Source: Nostoc flagelliforme FACHB-838
GTDB lineage: Bacteria; Cyanobacteriota; Cyanobacteriia; Cyanobacteriales; Nostocaceae
Assembly (NCBI RefSeq): GCF_014698065.1
Contig: NZ_JACJSI010000020.1
Span: 1 to 64,000 of the forward strand
Direction of reading: 5' to 3'
Length of the DNA stretch: 64,000 nt
Shown: positions 1 through 10,291 of the stretch, in pieces
How positions within the stretch are numbered: the first letter of the stretch is position 1
Layout of the letters: each line of letters starts with the position of its first letter
The notes under the pieces: model-generated
What the model saw: the letters and a program-made list of their open reading frames with translations, nothing else
Database searches by the model: none
What the model was told of the DNA's origin: nothing
Translations under genes and position numbers: made by a program

Positions 1-41
1 GCGGATACTTCTGGATATAATCAAAAACCATAACTAATACA

Positions 42-86
42 GAAAAATGGTAGACACTTACTTAAACGTTTTACCATTTTTCTTTT
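42..86 (+). terminator. Possible terminator of an upstream gene
   Basis: An 11-bp stem (42-52 pairing with 72-82) encloses a 19-nt loop and is followed by a T-rich tail. The gene it would serve lies left of the window. The loop is long for an intrinsic terminator, so confidence is modest. Confidence 0.35.
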
Positions 87-179
87 CCTAAGTTAATATT
101 TCGGACAAGTCTAATAGATTCGTCAAAAGCTTGTGTGATATTTAATTTGGTATTTGGTTACAAAATGCTTTTTTTGGGT

Positions 180-210
180 AAAAGGTAGGAAATCCTACCT
201 TTTTTATTTT
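180..210 (+). terminator. Rho-independent terminator
   Basis: A 10-bp inverted repeat, AAAGGTAGGA (181-190) with TCCTACCTTT (193-202), runs straight into a T-rich tract. It is a compact hairpin-plus-T-run that would end a plus-strand transcript from left of the window and insulate der. Confidence 0.6.
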
Positions 211-231
211 TTAAATTAATGTGAGTTCAAT

Positions 232-322
232 AAACCTCTCCCTGCCTTGAACTAAAGTTCAAGTCTTTCCCTCTCTGAATCGGAGAGGGACGGTTTTACG
301 TAGTAAAACCAGGGAGAGGTTT
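232..322. repeat. Cloverleaf-like inverted-repeat element
   Basis: A 12-bp perfect terminal inverted repeat, AAACCTCTCCCT (232-243) and AGGGAGAGGTTT (311-322), encloses three perfect hairpins side by side: 246-263 (arms of 8), 268-290 (arms of 8) and 292-310 (arms of 8). The whole 91 bp can fold into a four-way junction on either strand. It has no coding capacity. It looks like a small non-autonomous repeat unit of the kind scattered in filamentous cyanobacteria, and it lies in the 5' region of der. Confidence 0.6.
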
Positions 323-426
323 CTTTGACATCGCCGCAGATGATTAGAAAGTTATTAAAACTTCCAGTTTAAAGCGAGTAAAATGTAAGTACGTGATATA
401 CTACGTCTCTCACTTACCCTGGTTTT

Positions 427-1797
427 ATGGCACTGCCAATTGTTGCAATTATCGGACGCCCAAATGTGGGCAAATCCACCCTGGTTAATCGACTCGCCGG
501 GGAACAAACGGCGATTGTCCATGATGAACCGGGAGTGACACGCGATCGCACTTATCTACCAGCTTTCTGGAATGGTCGTGAATTTTTGGTGGTAGACACT
601 GGTGGTTTAGTTTTTAATGATGATACCGAATTTTTACCACTGATTCGCCAACAGGCAATGACAGCTCTTGCAGAAGCGTGTGGCGCTATCTTTGTCGTAG
701 ATGGTCAAACAGGCCCCACATCGGCAGATTTAGAAATCGCCGAATGGATGCGCCAACAACCCGTACCTGTGCTACTAGCTGTAAATAAATGTGAATCCCC
801 AGACCAAGGCTTAATGCAAGCTGCCGAATTTTGGGAATTGGGATTGGGCGAACCTTACCCTATCTCCGCGATTCATGGAAGTGGCACAGGAGAGTTACTT
901 GACGAGTTAGTTAACCACATCCCTGCAATTGAAGACATTCCAGAAACGAATGAAATCAAAGTAGCAATTGTGGGCCGCCCGAATGTCGGTAAATCGAGCT
1001 TACTAAATTCTTTTGTCGGGGAAGAAAGAGCAATTGTCAGCCCCATTTCTGGTACTACCCGCGATGCTATTGATACCGTCATTGAACGGGAAGGACAAAC
1101 CTACCGTTTGATTGATACCGCCGGTATTCGCAAAAAGAAACACATCGAATACGGCACCGAATTCTTTAGTATTAACCGTGCTTTTAAAGCGATTCGCCGC
1201 GCTGATGTGGTTTTATTAGTAATAGATGCTGTTGATGGAGTCACTGAGCAAGACCAAAAATTAGCTGGGCGGATTATCGAAGAAGGTCGAGCTTGCATCA
1301 TCGTCGTTAATAAGTGGGATGCCGTCGAAAAAGACTCTTACACAATCTACGACTACGAAAAAACTCTGCAATCACGGTTACATTTTACCGAATGGGCAGA
1401 AACAATTTTTGTGAGTGCCTTGTCAGGACAACGGGTAGAAAAGATTCTCGAATTGGTGAAAACTGCGGCTGAATCACACAAACGCCGTGTTAGTACATCA
1501 GTAATTAACGAAGTCTTAACAGATGCTGTTAGTTGGCATTCACCCCCAGCATCTCGTGGTGGGCGTCAGGGCAAGATTTATTATGGTACACAAGTAAGTA
1601 GCCAACCACCAACGATCGCACTATTTGTCAATGATTCCAAACGCTTCAACGACAACTACCGCCGCTACATTGAACGGCAATTTCGGCAACAGCTAGGATT
1701 TAAAGGCACGCCAATTATTTTACTGTGGCGGAGCAAAAAAGTCCGTGATGCCGAAAGTGGTAATGTTAATAGAGCAACTCGCGTCAAAATAAGTTAG
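427..1797 (+). CDS. der: Ribosome-associated GTPase Der (EngA)
   Basis: Der is a tandem-domain GTPase needed for maturation of the 50S ribosomal subunit. The 456-aa product has two complete G domains. The first starts with GRPNVGKST near residue 11, with DTGG as G3 and NKCE as G4. The second starts with GRPNVGKSS near residue 183, with DTAG and NKWD. A KH-like C-terminal domain follows and ends in a basic tail. Length and motif order are normal for the family. The ATG at 427 leads directly into the G1 motif. The next gene, an EcfT-like membrane protein, follows after 114 nt on the same strand and may be cotranscribed. Confidence 0.97.
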   Translation: MALPIVAIIGRPNVGKSTLVNRLAGEQTAIVHDEPGVTRDRTYLPAFWNGREFLVVDTGGLVFNDDTEFLPLIRQQAMTALAEACGAIFVVDGQTGPTSADLEIAEWMRQQPVPVLLAVNKCESPDQGLMQAAEFWELGLGEPYPISAIHGSGTGELLDELVNHIPAIEDIPETNEIKVAIVGRPNVGKSSLLNSFVGEERAIVSPISGTTRDAIDTVIEREGQTYRLIDTAGIRKKKHIEYGTEFFSINRAFKAIRRADVVLLVIDAVDGVTEQDQKLAGRIIEEGRACIIVVNKWDAVEKDSYTIYDYEKTLQSRLHFTEWAETIFVSALSGQRVEKILELVKTAAESHKRRVSTSVINEVLTDAVSWHSPPASRGGRQGKIYYGTQVSSQPPTIALFVNDSKRFNDNYRRYIERQFRQQLGFKGTPIILLWRSKKVRDAESGNVNRATRVKIS

Positions 1798-1911
1798 GAG
1801 ACGCGATGAATTGTACAAGAGAGATGTGATTAATGGTCTCTCTACAGGAGTTATGAGTTAAAGTCAAGACTTCAGACTCCAAACTCCTCATTCCTAACTC
1901 CTAATTTTAAA

Positions 1912-2829
1912 ATGGATTTATTGCGATCGCTGCCACTTGGACTTTATTTAGAACAACCTCAAACTTGGCTGCATAAAATCGATCCGCGAGTTAAGTTCGC
2001 CTGGTTAATGAGCTTTTTAACCAGCTATGTTTTAGCTAACAACTTTTGGCGGGTGCTGCTGGTGGTAGTATTGATTCTTGCAACCTTAATTGCAAGAATT
2101 CCCCGACGAGTATGGCAGCAGCAAATGGGTTGGCTCTTAATGTTATCGTTTTTTATCTTAGCGATCGCAGCCATAAGTCCTGATGCAATGGGTATAAGTT
2201 ATCAACCACGCCTGCCAGCTAATGAACAAATATTAACCCAGCCACCAAACTCAAATAATGTTGTTCAAGAGCAAGTAAGTAATAAGAAATACAGCTATGT
2301 GGTATTTCACAAAGGCCCAGTCAAAGTAACTCGCCGCTCCTTGGATTTGGCAGTACGCCTGAGTACGATTATATTTACCGTAATTTACAGCACCAACCTA
2401 TATCTGCTAACAACTGCACCAGAAGAAATTACATCTGGTATAGAAAGTTTAATGCAACCGCTGCGACGCTTTAAGTTACCTGTCACAGAAATTGCTTTAA
2501 CTTTAACCTTGTCCTTGCGCTTTATTCCCCTAGTTTTAGAAGAAGTGCAAAATTTATTTCGCTCCGTCATGACAAGGGCAATTAATTGGAAAAAGCTGGG
2601 ATTGAAAGGAGGATTTAAGGTTTGGATGACAGTCGCAGAGAGACTTTTAGAAAATCTGCTTTTACGAGCCGATCAAATGGCAAATGCAATGATGGTGCGG
2701 GGTTTTACCAGTCCTAATGAGCATCGAGTGCAGTGGCACGACTTACGATTAAAAGGGCGTGACTGGCTTGCGATCGCAACTTTAATTTTATTCTGGGGAA
2801 TACGGCTAGCTATAGGAACTCAGGTATAG
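1912..2829 (+). CDS. EcfT/CbiQ-family transporter transmembrane protein
   Basis: This 305-aa integral membrane protein resembles the T component of energy-coupling factor (ECF) vitamin/metal importers. It has about five to six hydrophobic segments: an N-terminal pair near residues 25-60, one near 75-90, one near 145-165 and a C-terminal one. The conserved cytoplasmic region with MANAMMVRGF near residue 260 matches the Ala-rich coupling helices that contact the ECF ATPases. No ATPase or substrate-binding S component lies nearby, so the substrate cannot be named. A heptanucleotide-type repeat occupies the gap after der. A plant chloroplast homologue of CbiQ exists, so a housekeeping role is possible. 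Confidence 0.8.
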   Translation: MDLLRSLPLGLYLEQPQTWLHKIDPRVKFAWLMSFLTSYVLANNFWRVLLVVVLILATLIARIPRRVWQQQMGWLLMLSFFILAIAAISPDAMGISYQPRLPANEQILTQPPNSNNVVQEQVSNKKYSYVVFHKGPVKVTRRSLDLAVRLSTIIFTVIYSTNLYLLTTAPEEITSGIESLMQPLRRFKLPVTEIALTLTLSLRFIPLVLEEVQNLFRSVMTRAINWKKLGLKGGFKVWMTVAERLLENLLLRADQMANAMMVRGFTSPNEHRVQWHDLRLKGRDWLAIATLILFWGIRLAIGTQV

Positions 2830-2849
2830 CTGTTAGCTTATAAATAAGC

Positions 2850-3554
2850 CTACTCACTTGGGTTCAGTATAACGATAATTTCTGCTAACCTAATTCCCAA
2901 AGGTTTCCAGTGGGGATTGCTGGAGGAAAAAGTAGCATCTCCAGACACTGATTGGTAGTCATTAGGGAACTTTTCAGAAGCATTGGGAGCCGTGTCTACT
3001 CGTAAAATGAGTTTGCCTTGATAGTGGGATAATTTGCTACTATCTAACAAAATCGTGCCGCCGTAATCCCATGCCAATCCATAGAGTTTAAAATCTCCTA
3101 ATTTCTTACGTAATTCGCTCAAAGGAGTTCCAACACCGATACCTTCGCGGGTTTTCCAAGCTGAACCCAGGTTACGCACCTCTAAAGGTTTAGTACGAGT
3201 ATTATCACTCCAAACTACCAAGAGCGTAGATGCGGAGCAGCTTGTCGTTAGACATCGCCCCTGATTTAGATTTACCTGAGTAGCTGCAAAACTACCCATT
3301 CCTTCAGCACCAGAGATAGTTTTATCAACGAGATGAGATGCACCAAACAGTTTAATTAAATCTTGCTTGGTAGTTGTGCGTGTTATCGGGCCAACTCTTT
3401 GCCCAGGAACAATTAAAGGATCTTCTAAGGATTGCAATTTAGCAACAGTAATTGGATGATTGATTTTCTGGGGTAGTGCAAAAGCTGGGTTGGCTGAATA
3501 GTTTAGCAGTAAAGCTAAAGTAGCTGTAGCAATACCTTTCATTGATAAATTCAT
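2850..3554 (-). CDS. Exported protein of unknown function
   Basis: I do not recognise a named family. The chosen start (ATG at 3552-3554) gives about 234 aa; a longer frame reaches 3605, and a third ATG at 3540-3542 is also plausible. The N-terminus is a signal peptide: a hydrophobic stretch ending in NPAFALPQ, an AxA-type cleavage site. In the mature part, two segments look like copies of one motif, VGPITRTTTKQDLIKLFG and GIGVGTPLSELRKKLG. That is a pattern seen in small periplasmic repeat domains. Two cysteines (CLTTSC) could form a disulphide. It is convergent with the EcfT-like gene, with only 20 nt between them. Confidence 0.6.
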   Translation of the reverse strand: MNLSMKGIATATLALLLNYSANPAFALPQKINHPITVAKLQSLEDPLIVPGQRVGPITRTTTKQDLIKLFGASHLVDKTISGAEGMGSFAATQVNLNQGRCLTTSCSASTLLVVWSDNTRTKPLEVRNLGSAWKTREGIGVGTPLSELRKKLGDFKLYGLAWDYGGTILLDSSKLSHYQGKLILRVDTAPNASEKFPNDYQSVSGDATFSSSNPHWKPLGIRLAEIIVILNPSE

Positions 3555-3666
3555 AGGCTCTATTTTAGGTAGCAGCTTATGAGTGAAAAGTGTAAAATAA
3601 ACCACGCCTTACTCTTCAATAATTACTACAATTTCCCAATTACAGAATCCCGATTTTCCAAAAATT

Positions 3667-5279
3667 TTATTTCATCGCTCTAGTTGCGTTTAAAATTGCC
3701 AGCATTGCGACTCCGACATCAGCAAATACAGCTTCCCACATTGTCGCTATACCAAAAATACCCAATCCAATAAAGACACCTTTAATTGCTAAAGCAAATC
3801 CAATATTTTGCCAAACAATTTTGCGGTTTTTTTTGGCGATTTGTATTGCTTCTGCAACTTTTGATGGTGCACCTGTCATGATTACGATATCGGCAGTTTC
3901 TATTGCTGCATCTGAGCCTAAGCCGCCCATTGCTATGCCAACATCCGCTCTAGCAATCACTGGCGCATCATTAATGCCATCCCCTATGAAGGCAACTTTG
4001 CCATACTTACCTGCGGTGCTGAGTAACTTCTCAATGGCATTAACTTTTTCTTCTGGTAATAACTCTGCCTCGTAAACATCTATGCCTAGCTGTTGAGCAA
4101 TACGCGATGCGATCGCTTGATTATCTCCTGTCAACATGACTGTTCTTTCTACACCCATTCTCTTGAGTGCTGGAATAGCCTCTCTAGCATCTTCTTTCAG
4201 TTCATCAGCAATGACAATATATCCGGCATAAATCTCATCTACTGCTAGATGAATAACTGTTCCTTCTAACTGGCAATTATCATGAGCAATTTTCTCTTTA
4301 TGTAATAAGCGATCGCTTCCCGCTATCACTACCCTATTTTCAACCTTGGCTCTAATTCCATAACCTGCTATTTCTTCATAATCTTTTATCTCAAACTCAT
4401 CGATTTTTCCACTATAAGCTTTGCAGATAGATTGCGCGATGGGATGATTTGAGTGTGATTCTTGTTCATTCCAACCATTTAATGGTACTATTTTTACTAC
4501 TTTAAATACACCTTTAGTTAAGGTTCCCGTTTTATCAAAAACAACAGTATTAACTGCATTCAAAGTATCTAAAAAAGTAGAACCTTTAACCAAAATCCCT
4601 CGTCTAGCTGCACCTCCTACGCCTCCAAAGTAACCTAACGGGATACTATAACGAGTCCGCATGGACAGGATATAACTAGTAAAATTAGGGCACGATAAAG
4701 CCATTCTGAAGAAGTTGCACCCGAAATAAATAAAGGAGGTAATATGGCAACGGCTAAAGATGTAAAAACTACTATTGGCGTATAATATCGCGCAAATTTA
4801 GTAATAAACTTTTCTGTTTCTGCTTTTTTACTTTTGGCATTTTGCACCAAATCTAAAATCTTGGCAATGGAAGATTCATCAAAGAGTTTTGTCACTCTAA
4901 TACTGATCACACCCCTTTTATTGATCATCCCAGCCAAAACTGTTTCTCCCAGCCTCACCGTTCGCGGTACAGATTCTCCAGTTAATGCAGATGTATCAAC
5001 TTGCGAATTACCATCTATAATTTCACCATCTAAGGGAATTTTTTCTCCAGGTTTGACAATAATAATATCCCCAATATTTACTGTTTCTGGCGATACTTTT
5101 TTTAGTTCTCCTGCTGTTTGAAGGTTGGCATAATCTGGGCGGACTTCCAATAATGCTTTGATGGAATTACGAGAACGACTGACGGCAATATCCTGAAACA
5201 ATTCACCAATTTTATAAAATAGCATTACTCCGACAGCTTCGGGTAATTTATGAATTGCGATCACGCCTAGTGCCCCTAC
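3667..5279 (-). pseudogene. Broken Zn/Cd/Co-type P1B ATPase
   Basis: This is the remnant of a heavy-metal P-type ATPase. It retains LTGES, the CPC metal-site helix, DKTGTLTKG (phosphorylated Asp) and GDGINDAP. The sequence after CPC (IPLGYFGG) is typical of the ZntA/CadA branch rather than copper pumps. Two lesions are visible. First, the frame shifts just after the CPC segment, near 4645-4650: restoring one base rejoins CPCGLVI to SIPLGYFGG. Second, the 5' end is missing: the frame opens at a TAG at 5280-5282, directly before [10 protein letters not shown], so the metal-binding N-domain and first membrane helices are absent. A MITE-like element begins 75 bp further on. The shift alone could be a sequencing error, but the lost N-terminus could not. 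Confidence 0.85.
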
Positions 5280-5353
5280 CTATTTGTCGTGTTGGGGCAA
5301 TTGATAAACATTGGTGTCAAATTAACGGACTTCTAACAAAGAAATTACCCAAT

Positions 5354-5541
5354 CTTGTGAGGTGGGCATCTTGCCCGCCTTTAGTTAAGCTAATCGTCAT
5401 TTAAATTGCACCATTTTTATGGTGATAAAAGCTGCAAACCCTCTCCCCTGCTCCCTGCTCCCTGCCCCCCTGCGATCGATCTCAATGTGCAAATTAAATG
5501 CTTAACAGCTTACTGGGCAGGTGAGACACCCACCTCACAAG
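5354..5541. mobile_element. MITE-like element with long imperfect terminal repeats
   Basis: The ends are inverted copies of each other. CTTGTGAGGTGGG (5354-5366) matches the complement of 5529-5541 exactly. The similarity continues inward for about 58 nt with scattered mismatches, through blocks such as AAGCT, CATTTAA and TTGCAC. The 188-bp element has no coding capacity, and its centre is a C/T-rich repeat (CCCTGCTCCCTGC). It sits beside the truncated 5' end of the metal ATPase pseudogene and just after the helicase stop codon. Confidence 0.6.
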
Positions 5542-5573
5542 AAGTAGTTAAGTGTTTTTTATCTGGAAGTCCT

Positions 5574-8249
5574 TTATTCAACTACCTCATTCACAGGGAA
5601 TCTATCAATCAACTGCATCGCGCGATAGGCATTACGCTGGAAAGAGTCTGGTAAATGGGGAACATGAGGGATTTGCGATAATAAATCCAACGTCCGGCGT
5701 AAAATTCTCACCACATCGCCTTCATCCAAGGTGGTGTTCTCGCAGAGTTCTACCCATTCCATTCCCAGCGCCCATTGTTCCACTATGGCAATTAACTCAA
5801 ATTCCAACCATATCGGCAGGGCTACGTTATACCGCCGTTGTACTTGGAACATTTGGCGGCGAATTCCCTGCAATTTTTTCAAGGCTTCTGCCACTTCACT
5901 ACTAAGCTCAAAGTTAACCTTGCTATCTGGACGAGGCGTTTCCATTACCAAAGCGGCTGCTGCAGCTGCTAAATGATGCGGATCTAAGTTGCCTAATTCG
6001 CCACTAGCGAATACTAAACCTAGCCACAATTCATTCTCACCTCGAATGGCGGCAGCAATTCGCCCTAATACTGTAGGCACTAAGTTATCTAAACCGTCAA
6101 AGTGTTGCAGAATTGCAATTAAATTCAGAAACTCTTCCCAATGGCGTTGTGACTGTTGCTCCACTTGCCCTTGCAACTGTTCGAGTTCGGCTTCTAGTTC
6201 GACATAACGGGCGCGACGCTTAAAAAGCGTTGCTGCATTGCCTGATTGATGTAGGGGATGAGCTTCTAATTGTTCTTGGACGGCAGTAGTGCGACTGAGT
6301 TGTTCTGCGACTTCTGGTGCTAGATGCAATGATTCTATCGGATCAGGAATACGCACTGCGATCGCAAAGCTTTCTTCGTTACCACGGCGCGACTGTCCTG
6401 GCTTCAAGGGCATATCTGGTGGTGGGAGTAAATCAGGTGGTACTTCAATTCGCGGTAGTTCGGCATACAAATCGACTACATCCCCTGTGGTTGCGACATA
6501 CCAGCGGTTATCGTGCCCTAAGCATACCAAGTAAGGAGCTTGACCAGAACCAGGCGATTTTCCTACTAACACTGCGGTTACGGGTGAAGACACTGTGATA
6601 TTTTTGCCCTTGAGACTCAATAGAGTTCCTGACACTGCAAAGCCCAACATCATCACCAATTCTTCTTGGCGATCTTCCTGTGCTTGCTCTTGCAAGGTTT
6701 TTAATATCTGGCGTTCAACTTTCAGGCGTTGCCGCAATTTTTCATAAAGAGCCAGTTCATTTTCATCAACTGCGGCAATTTGCTCATGAAGTTGAGCTAA
6801 CTGTGTTTGCAGTTCCGCTATCTCATCGTATTCTGGTCGTAAATGCAAGGTAGCCATGTACTGCCCAAAACTGCGCTCTATTAGCTCCCTAGTTTGCTCT
6901 AGGGTGTGGGTTTGCAGTAAGTTGAGTACCATGCCGTAACTGGGCGTAAATTGGCTTACAAGGGGGTCTGGCTTGGATGTTCCCAAATACGCCGCTTCTT
7001 TGGCTCCTTCAAAAGGAGTTTGGACTGTCACTACATGACCTTGTTTATCCATCCCCCGCCGGCCTGCTCGTCCCGCCATTTGCAAGAATTCGGAAGCGTT
7101 CAATAGGCGGTGTCCGGTATCGGTACGCTTTGAAAGGGTAGAGATTACCGTTGTCCGGGCGGGCATATTAATTCCCGCAGCTAATGTTTCGGTGGCAAAT
7201 ACTACTTTAATTAGACCCTGCTGAAATAGTTCTTCTACCAGTGCTTTCCAAGCAGGCAAAATCCCAGCATGGTGAGCAGCAATTCCTCGGTACAAGGGTG
7301 CAATTTGTCCAGAACGCCCTGCTTCGGGATTACGGGCTAAAAAGTCATCAATCTGTTCGCGTAAAATTTGGGACTCTTCACTATTTACCAGCCATAAATC
7401 ACCCACTTCCGCCACTGCTTTATCACATCCCCGGCGGCTGAAGATAAAGTAAATTGCTGGGAGCATATCCCGTTGCTCTAACTGGCTGAGGGTAAAAATT
7501 ATGCCAGGAGCTTCCGGCCTACCATTTCTGCCTCTGTCCCTTTCTCCCCCTTTCCCCTTTTTCTTCTGAAGGCGGGGGTTGATTTTGGTTTTACTATCAT
7601 TTAGTAGGGGAAATAACCCTTTGGGATTACAAAAGTGAAATTCCAAGGGGACTGGGCGAAAATCGGAGTAAATCAGGTCTGTTGGCCCATGAACGCGATT
7701 TAGCCAATCGGTTAGTTGATCGCTATTGGCAACCGTTGCTGAGAGGGCTGCCAGTTGCACTTCACGGGGACAATAGATGATTGATTCTTCCCAAACAGTA
7801 CCGCGCTGGCGATCGTTCATGTAGTGGCACTCATCAAGTATCACTGCTTCAACGTTTACCAATGAGATACCAATTTGCCCAATGGGTGTGCCATAGAGCA
7901 TATTTCGGAAAATTTCTGTAGTCATCACCAAAATCGGTGCATCCCTGTTAATGGAAGCATCTCCAGTTAACAGTCCGACTTGATCAAACCCGAATTTTTC
8001 TCGAAAGTCACGTAATTTTTGATTCGACAGCGCCTTTAAGGGAGTCGTGTAGAATACACGTTTTCCTCGCGCCAAGGCACGATAAATGGCGTATTCCCCG
8101 ACTAATGTTTTGCCCGAACCTGTGGGCGCACATACGACTACGGAGCGCCCGGCGTTTAGGGACGCGATCGCTTCTTTTTGAAATTGATCCAGATCAAAGG
8201 GAAATATAGTCCCTAAGTCAAGTTCTGGAGACGGTGCAGGATAATTCAC
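5574..8249 (-). CDS. Ski2/Mtr4-type DExH RNA helicase
   Basis: The 891-aa superfamily II helicase has Walker A APTGSGKT (residues 41-48), motif II DECH (139-142), motif III SAT (170-172) and motif VI QMAGRAGRRG in RecA domain 2. A long C-terminal region with a coiled-coil stretch is consistent with the DSHCT domain of Ski2-like helicases. Cyanobacteria and chloroplasts (ISE2) carry homologues, which are thought to act in RNA processing. Residues about 229-248 are a Lys/Gly/Arg-rich segment encoded by C/T-rich DNA (7506-7565) like that found between genes; it lies between the two helicase lobes and looks like an in-frame insertion. The gene stands alone between the MITE-like element and proC. 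Confidence 0.9.
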   Translation of the reverse strand: MNYPAPSPELDLGTIFPFDLDQFQKEAIASLNAGRSVVVCAPTGSGKTLVGEYAIYRALARGKRVFYTTPLKALSNQKLRDFREKFGFDQVGLLTGDASINRDAPILVMTTEIFRNMLYGTPIGQIGISLVNVEAVILDECHYMNDRQRGTVWEESIIYCPREVQLAALSATVANSDQLTDWLNRVHGPTDLIYSDFRPVPLEFHFCNPKGLFPLLNDSKTKINPRLQKKKGKGGERDRGRNGRPEAPGIIFTLSQLEQRDMLPAIYFIFSRRGCDKAVAEVGDLWLVNSEESQILREQIDDFLARNPEAGRSGQIAPLYRGIAAHHAGILPAWKALVEELFQQGLIKVVFATETLAAGINMPARTTVISTLSKRTDTGHRLLNASEFLQMAGRAGRRGMDKQGHVVTVQTPFEGAKEAAYLGTSKPDPLVSQFTPSYGMVLNLLQTHTLEQTRELIERSFGQYMATLHLRPEYDEIAELQTQLAQLHEQIAAVDENELALYEKLRQRLKVERQILKTLQEQAQEDRQEELVMMLGFAVSGTLLSLKGKNITVSSPVTAVLVGKSPGSGQAPYLVCLGHDNRWYVATTGDVVDLYAELPRIEVPPDLLPPPDMPLKPGQSRRGNEESFAIAVRIPDPIESLHLAPEVAEQLSRTTAVQEQLEAHPLHQSGNAATLFKRRARYVELEAELEQLQGQVEQQSQRHWEEFLNLIAILQHFDGLDNLVPTVLGRIAAAIRGENELWLGLVFASGELGNLDPHHLAAAAAALVMETPRPDSKVNFELSSEVAEALKKLQGIRRQMFQVQRRYNVALPIWLEFELIAIVEQWALGMEWVELCENTTLDEGDVVRILRRTLDLLSQIPHVPHLPDSFQRNAYRAMQLIDRFPVNEVVE

Positions 8250-8369
8250 TCAATCACATTTGCAACCAGATTGTTTACTATACTAACGAGTCTTTTGTCA
8301 ACTTCGTTAATAGTCATTAGTCATTAGTTTTTCACAGAGGATAAAGGACAAATGACAAAGGACTCTTAA

Positions 8370-9188
8370 TTATTTTCCCAGCTCTTGCGATCGCTCTGTG
8401 GCAGCTTTGACTGCTTCAATTAAAGCGGAACGAAATCCTGCTTTTTCTAGCTTGGCAATCCCCGCAATGGTTGTACCGCCGGGGCTGGTAACACGATCTT
8501 TGAGTTCTGCTGGGTGCATTTTGGTTTCATGTAACAGTTTCGCTGTTCCTAGTACGGTTTGCAAAGCTAGTTGATTAGCAATTGCTCTAGGTAAACCTGC
8601 GGATACTCCACCATCTGCTAGTGCTTCTACCAAGAGTGCCACGTAAGCCGGGCCGCTACCAGATAGCCCTGTGACTGCATCCATCAGCCCTTCTGAGACT
8701 TCCACGACTTCACCCACAGCAGAAAAAATCTGCTGTGCTATTTGGTGATGCTTGGGACTAGTATATGCACCTGAACAAATCGCGGTAACTCCTGCTCCCA
8801 CTGTTGCTGGGGTATTGGGCATTGCTCTAATCACTGGCAATTGCCCAAATGCAGCTTCTAGCTGACTTAAAGGCACACCCGCCAATATGGAAATTATCAG
8901 GGGTGAATGTTCTCTATTAAGAATATCAATATTTGCTAATTCTTGAGCGATCGCACTAAATACCTGCGGTTTCACTGCCAAAAATAGAACTTCTTTTGCT
9001 TCCGTGAAAACCTGGCTATTATCTGTTGTCACAGCAACACCATATTGCTGTTTTAAAAAATCTAGGCGTGAAGATAGCGGTTCGCTAACTATGACTTCTG
9101 ATGATTGATAAATTCCACGCGCGATAAGGCGGGATAAGAGTGCTTCTCCCATTACCCCACCACCAATTAAGCCAAATTTTATAGTCAT
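8370..9188 (-). CDS. proC: Pyrroline-5-carboxylate reductase
   Basis: ProC reduces 1-pyrroline-5-carboxylate to proline with NAD(P)H, the last step of proline synthesis in the cytoplasm. The 272-aa protein begins with the Rossmann signature GLIGGGVMGEAL. It carries the dimerisation-domain motifs GLSGSGPAY and SPGGTTIAG, with MPNTPATVG between the domains. Length is normal. It follows sepF on the same strand after a repeat-filled gap of 120 nt, so it may be the last gene of a pipX-pipY-sepF-proC series. Confidence 0.96.
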   Translation of the reverse strand: MTIKFGLIGGGVMGEALLSRLIARGIYQSSEVIVSEPLSSRLDFLKQQYGVAVTTDNSQVFTEAKEVLFLAVKPQVFSAIAQELANIDILNREHSPLIISILAGVPLSQLEAAFGQLPVIRAMPNTPATVGAGVTAICSGAYTSPKHHQIAQQIFSAVGEVVEVSEGLMDAVTGLSGSGPAYVALLVEALADGGVSAGLPRAIANQLALQTVLGTAKLLHETKMHPAELKDRVTSPGGTTIAGIAKLEKAGFRSALIEAVKAATERSQELGK

Positions 9189-9299
9189 TAGTCATTAGTC
9201 ATTAGTCATTGGTCATTAATCATTAGTCGTTTGTCATTTGTCACCATGAACAAAACCCAGGACAAATGACAAAGGACAAAGGACAAAGGACTAAATACT
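9183..9299. repeat. Heptanucleotide tandem repeats (TAGTCAT/ACAAATG type)
   Basis: The sepF-proC gap is made of short units repeated in tandem, AGTCATT at its left end and GACAAATGACAAAGG at its right end. These are the STRR-type repeats known from heterocystous cyanobacteria. A shorter run lies at 8310-8366, and others at 56985-57036 and 62276-62356. Confidence 0.75.
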
Positions 9300-9308
9300 A
9301 ATTTAACT

Positions 9309-9908
9309 TTATTGTGCCATCCGGTTAGTTTCGTTACCCCAGGTTTGATTTGGAGTACCTGTAGGACGAGAGGGGCGTGCTGGCGGTTGTGGTACTTCAT
9401 GAAGAACACCACCTTGGGTGCTAACTTGGACACAGCTTGGTGTAAACAAAAAGATGCTCTCACCGATGCGTTCTTGATGTCCATCTAGTGCGTAAGTACC
9501 ACCTGCAACAAAATCTACTGCTCGTTGAGCTTGGTCGGGATCCATGATTGTCAGATTTAATACCACTGACTTCCGTTCTCGTAGTGCTTGAATTGCCTGG
9601 GGCATTTCTTCAAAGGTGCGTGGTTCGAGTACTAAAACTTCTGAAATTCCGTTAATTGCTCCTGGCATACCAATCACATTCCCCATTGGCTTTTGACCTG
9701 CTGTCATATCATCTCCCATTGTAGGCACTGGTTCCCGCCAACGTCGATTTTGAGCGGCTGTACTTTCTTGTGGCGCTGGTTGGGGATTTTCTTGCTGATA
9801 CAGATTCTGGTAATTATTATCTGTTTCTGGTTCTTCTTCGTAATACTCGTATTCCACTTGCTCATTTAGACCCACAAAGTCTCTGAGTTTGGAAAATATA
9901 TTGTTCAT
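9309..9908 (-). CDS. sepF: Cell division protein SepF
   Basis: SepF (Cdv2 in cyanobacteria) binds FtsZ and helps assemble and anchor the Z ring. The 199-aa protein has the expected layout. An N-terminal amphipathic helix ([14 protein letters not shown]) would bind membrane. An acidic and Gln/Pro-rich linker with EYEYYEEE follows. The globular SepF domain spans about residues 85-165 ([19 protein letters not shown], then VVLNLTIMD and RAVDFVAGG). The C-terminal tail is Pro-rich. It is preceded by pipX-pipY on the same strand, a neighbourhood that also holds sepF in many Gram-positive bacteria, where yggS (the pipY homologue) sits next to it. Confidence 0.93.
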   Translation of the reverse strand: MNNIFSKLRDFVGLNEQVEYEYYEEEPETDNNYQNLYQQENPQPAPQESTAAQNRRWREPVPTMGDDMTAGQKPMGNVIGMPGAINGISEVLVLEPRTFEEMPQAIQALRERKSVVLNLTIMDPDQAQRAVDFVAGGTYALDGHQERIGESIFLFTPSCVQVSTQGGVLHEVPQPPARPSRPTGTPNQTWGNETNRMAQ

Positions 9909-10291
9909 TGTGTGTGTACTCTCCTGCTGCGAATAGCCTGTATTGACTTGGCTTAGGATTGATTGAACTAGGAGCGATGCCTACGGCGGTAAACTACGCT
10001 ACATCCGTGGATACTTCAGCAACTGTATTGCTATTTGTAGCCTATACTACGGGTTTTGGCGATGAACCGACACTTATTGGAAAGGTCTGTGCATCGCCTA
10101 AACATAATAATGAGTCAAGATTATATCCTAAGGTTTATCCGAAGGAAACTTCTTTATACCCCATTTTGCCTTAGCGATTGCTCTTGTCAATACTATATCC
10201 TTTGTTTCGGATTGCACCAGTCTGTTACAAATTTCTTGTCATCAATCCTTCGCTTCTATTAATACTGACCTGCAAGGCTGATATTATTCGG

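Noticed and set aside
9959-10174. 71-codon plus-strand open frame between sepF and pipY
   Set aside because: Covers a GCGTAGGC-type intergenic repeat; no ribosome-binding site; opposite to the operon.
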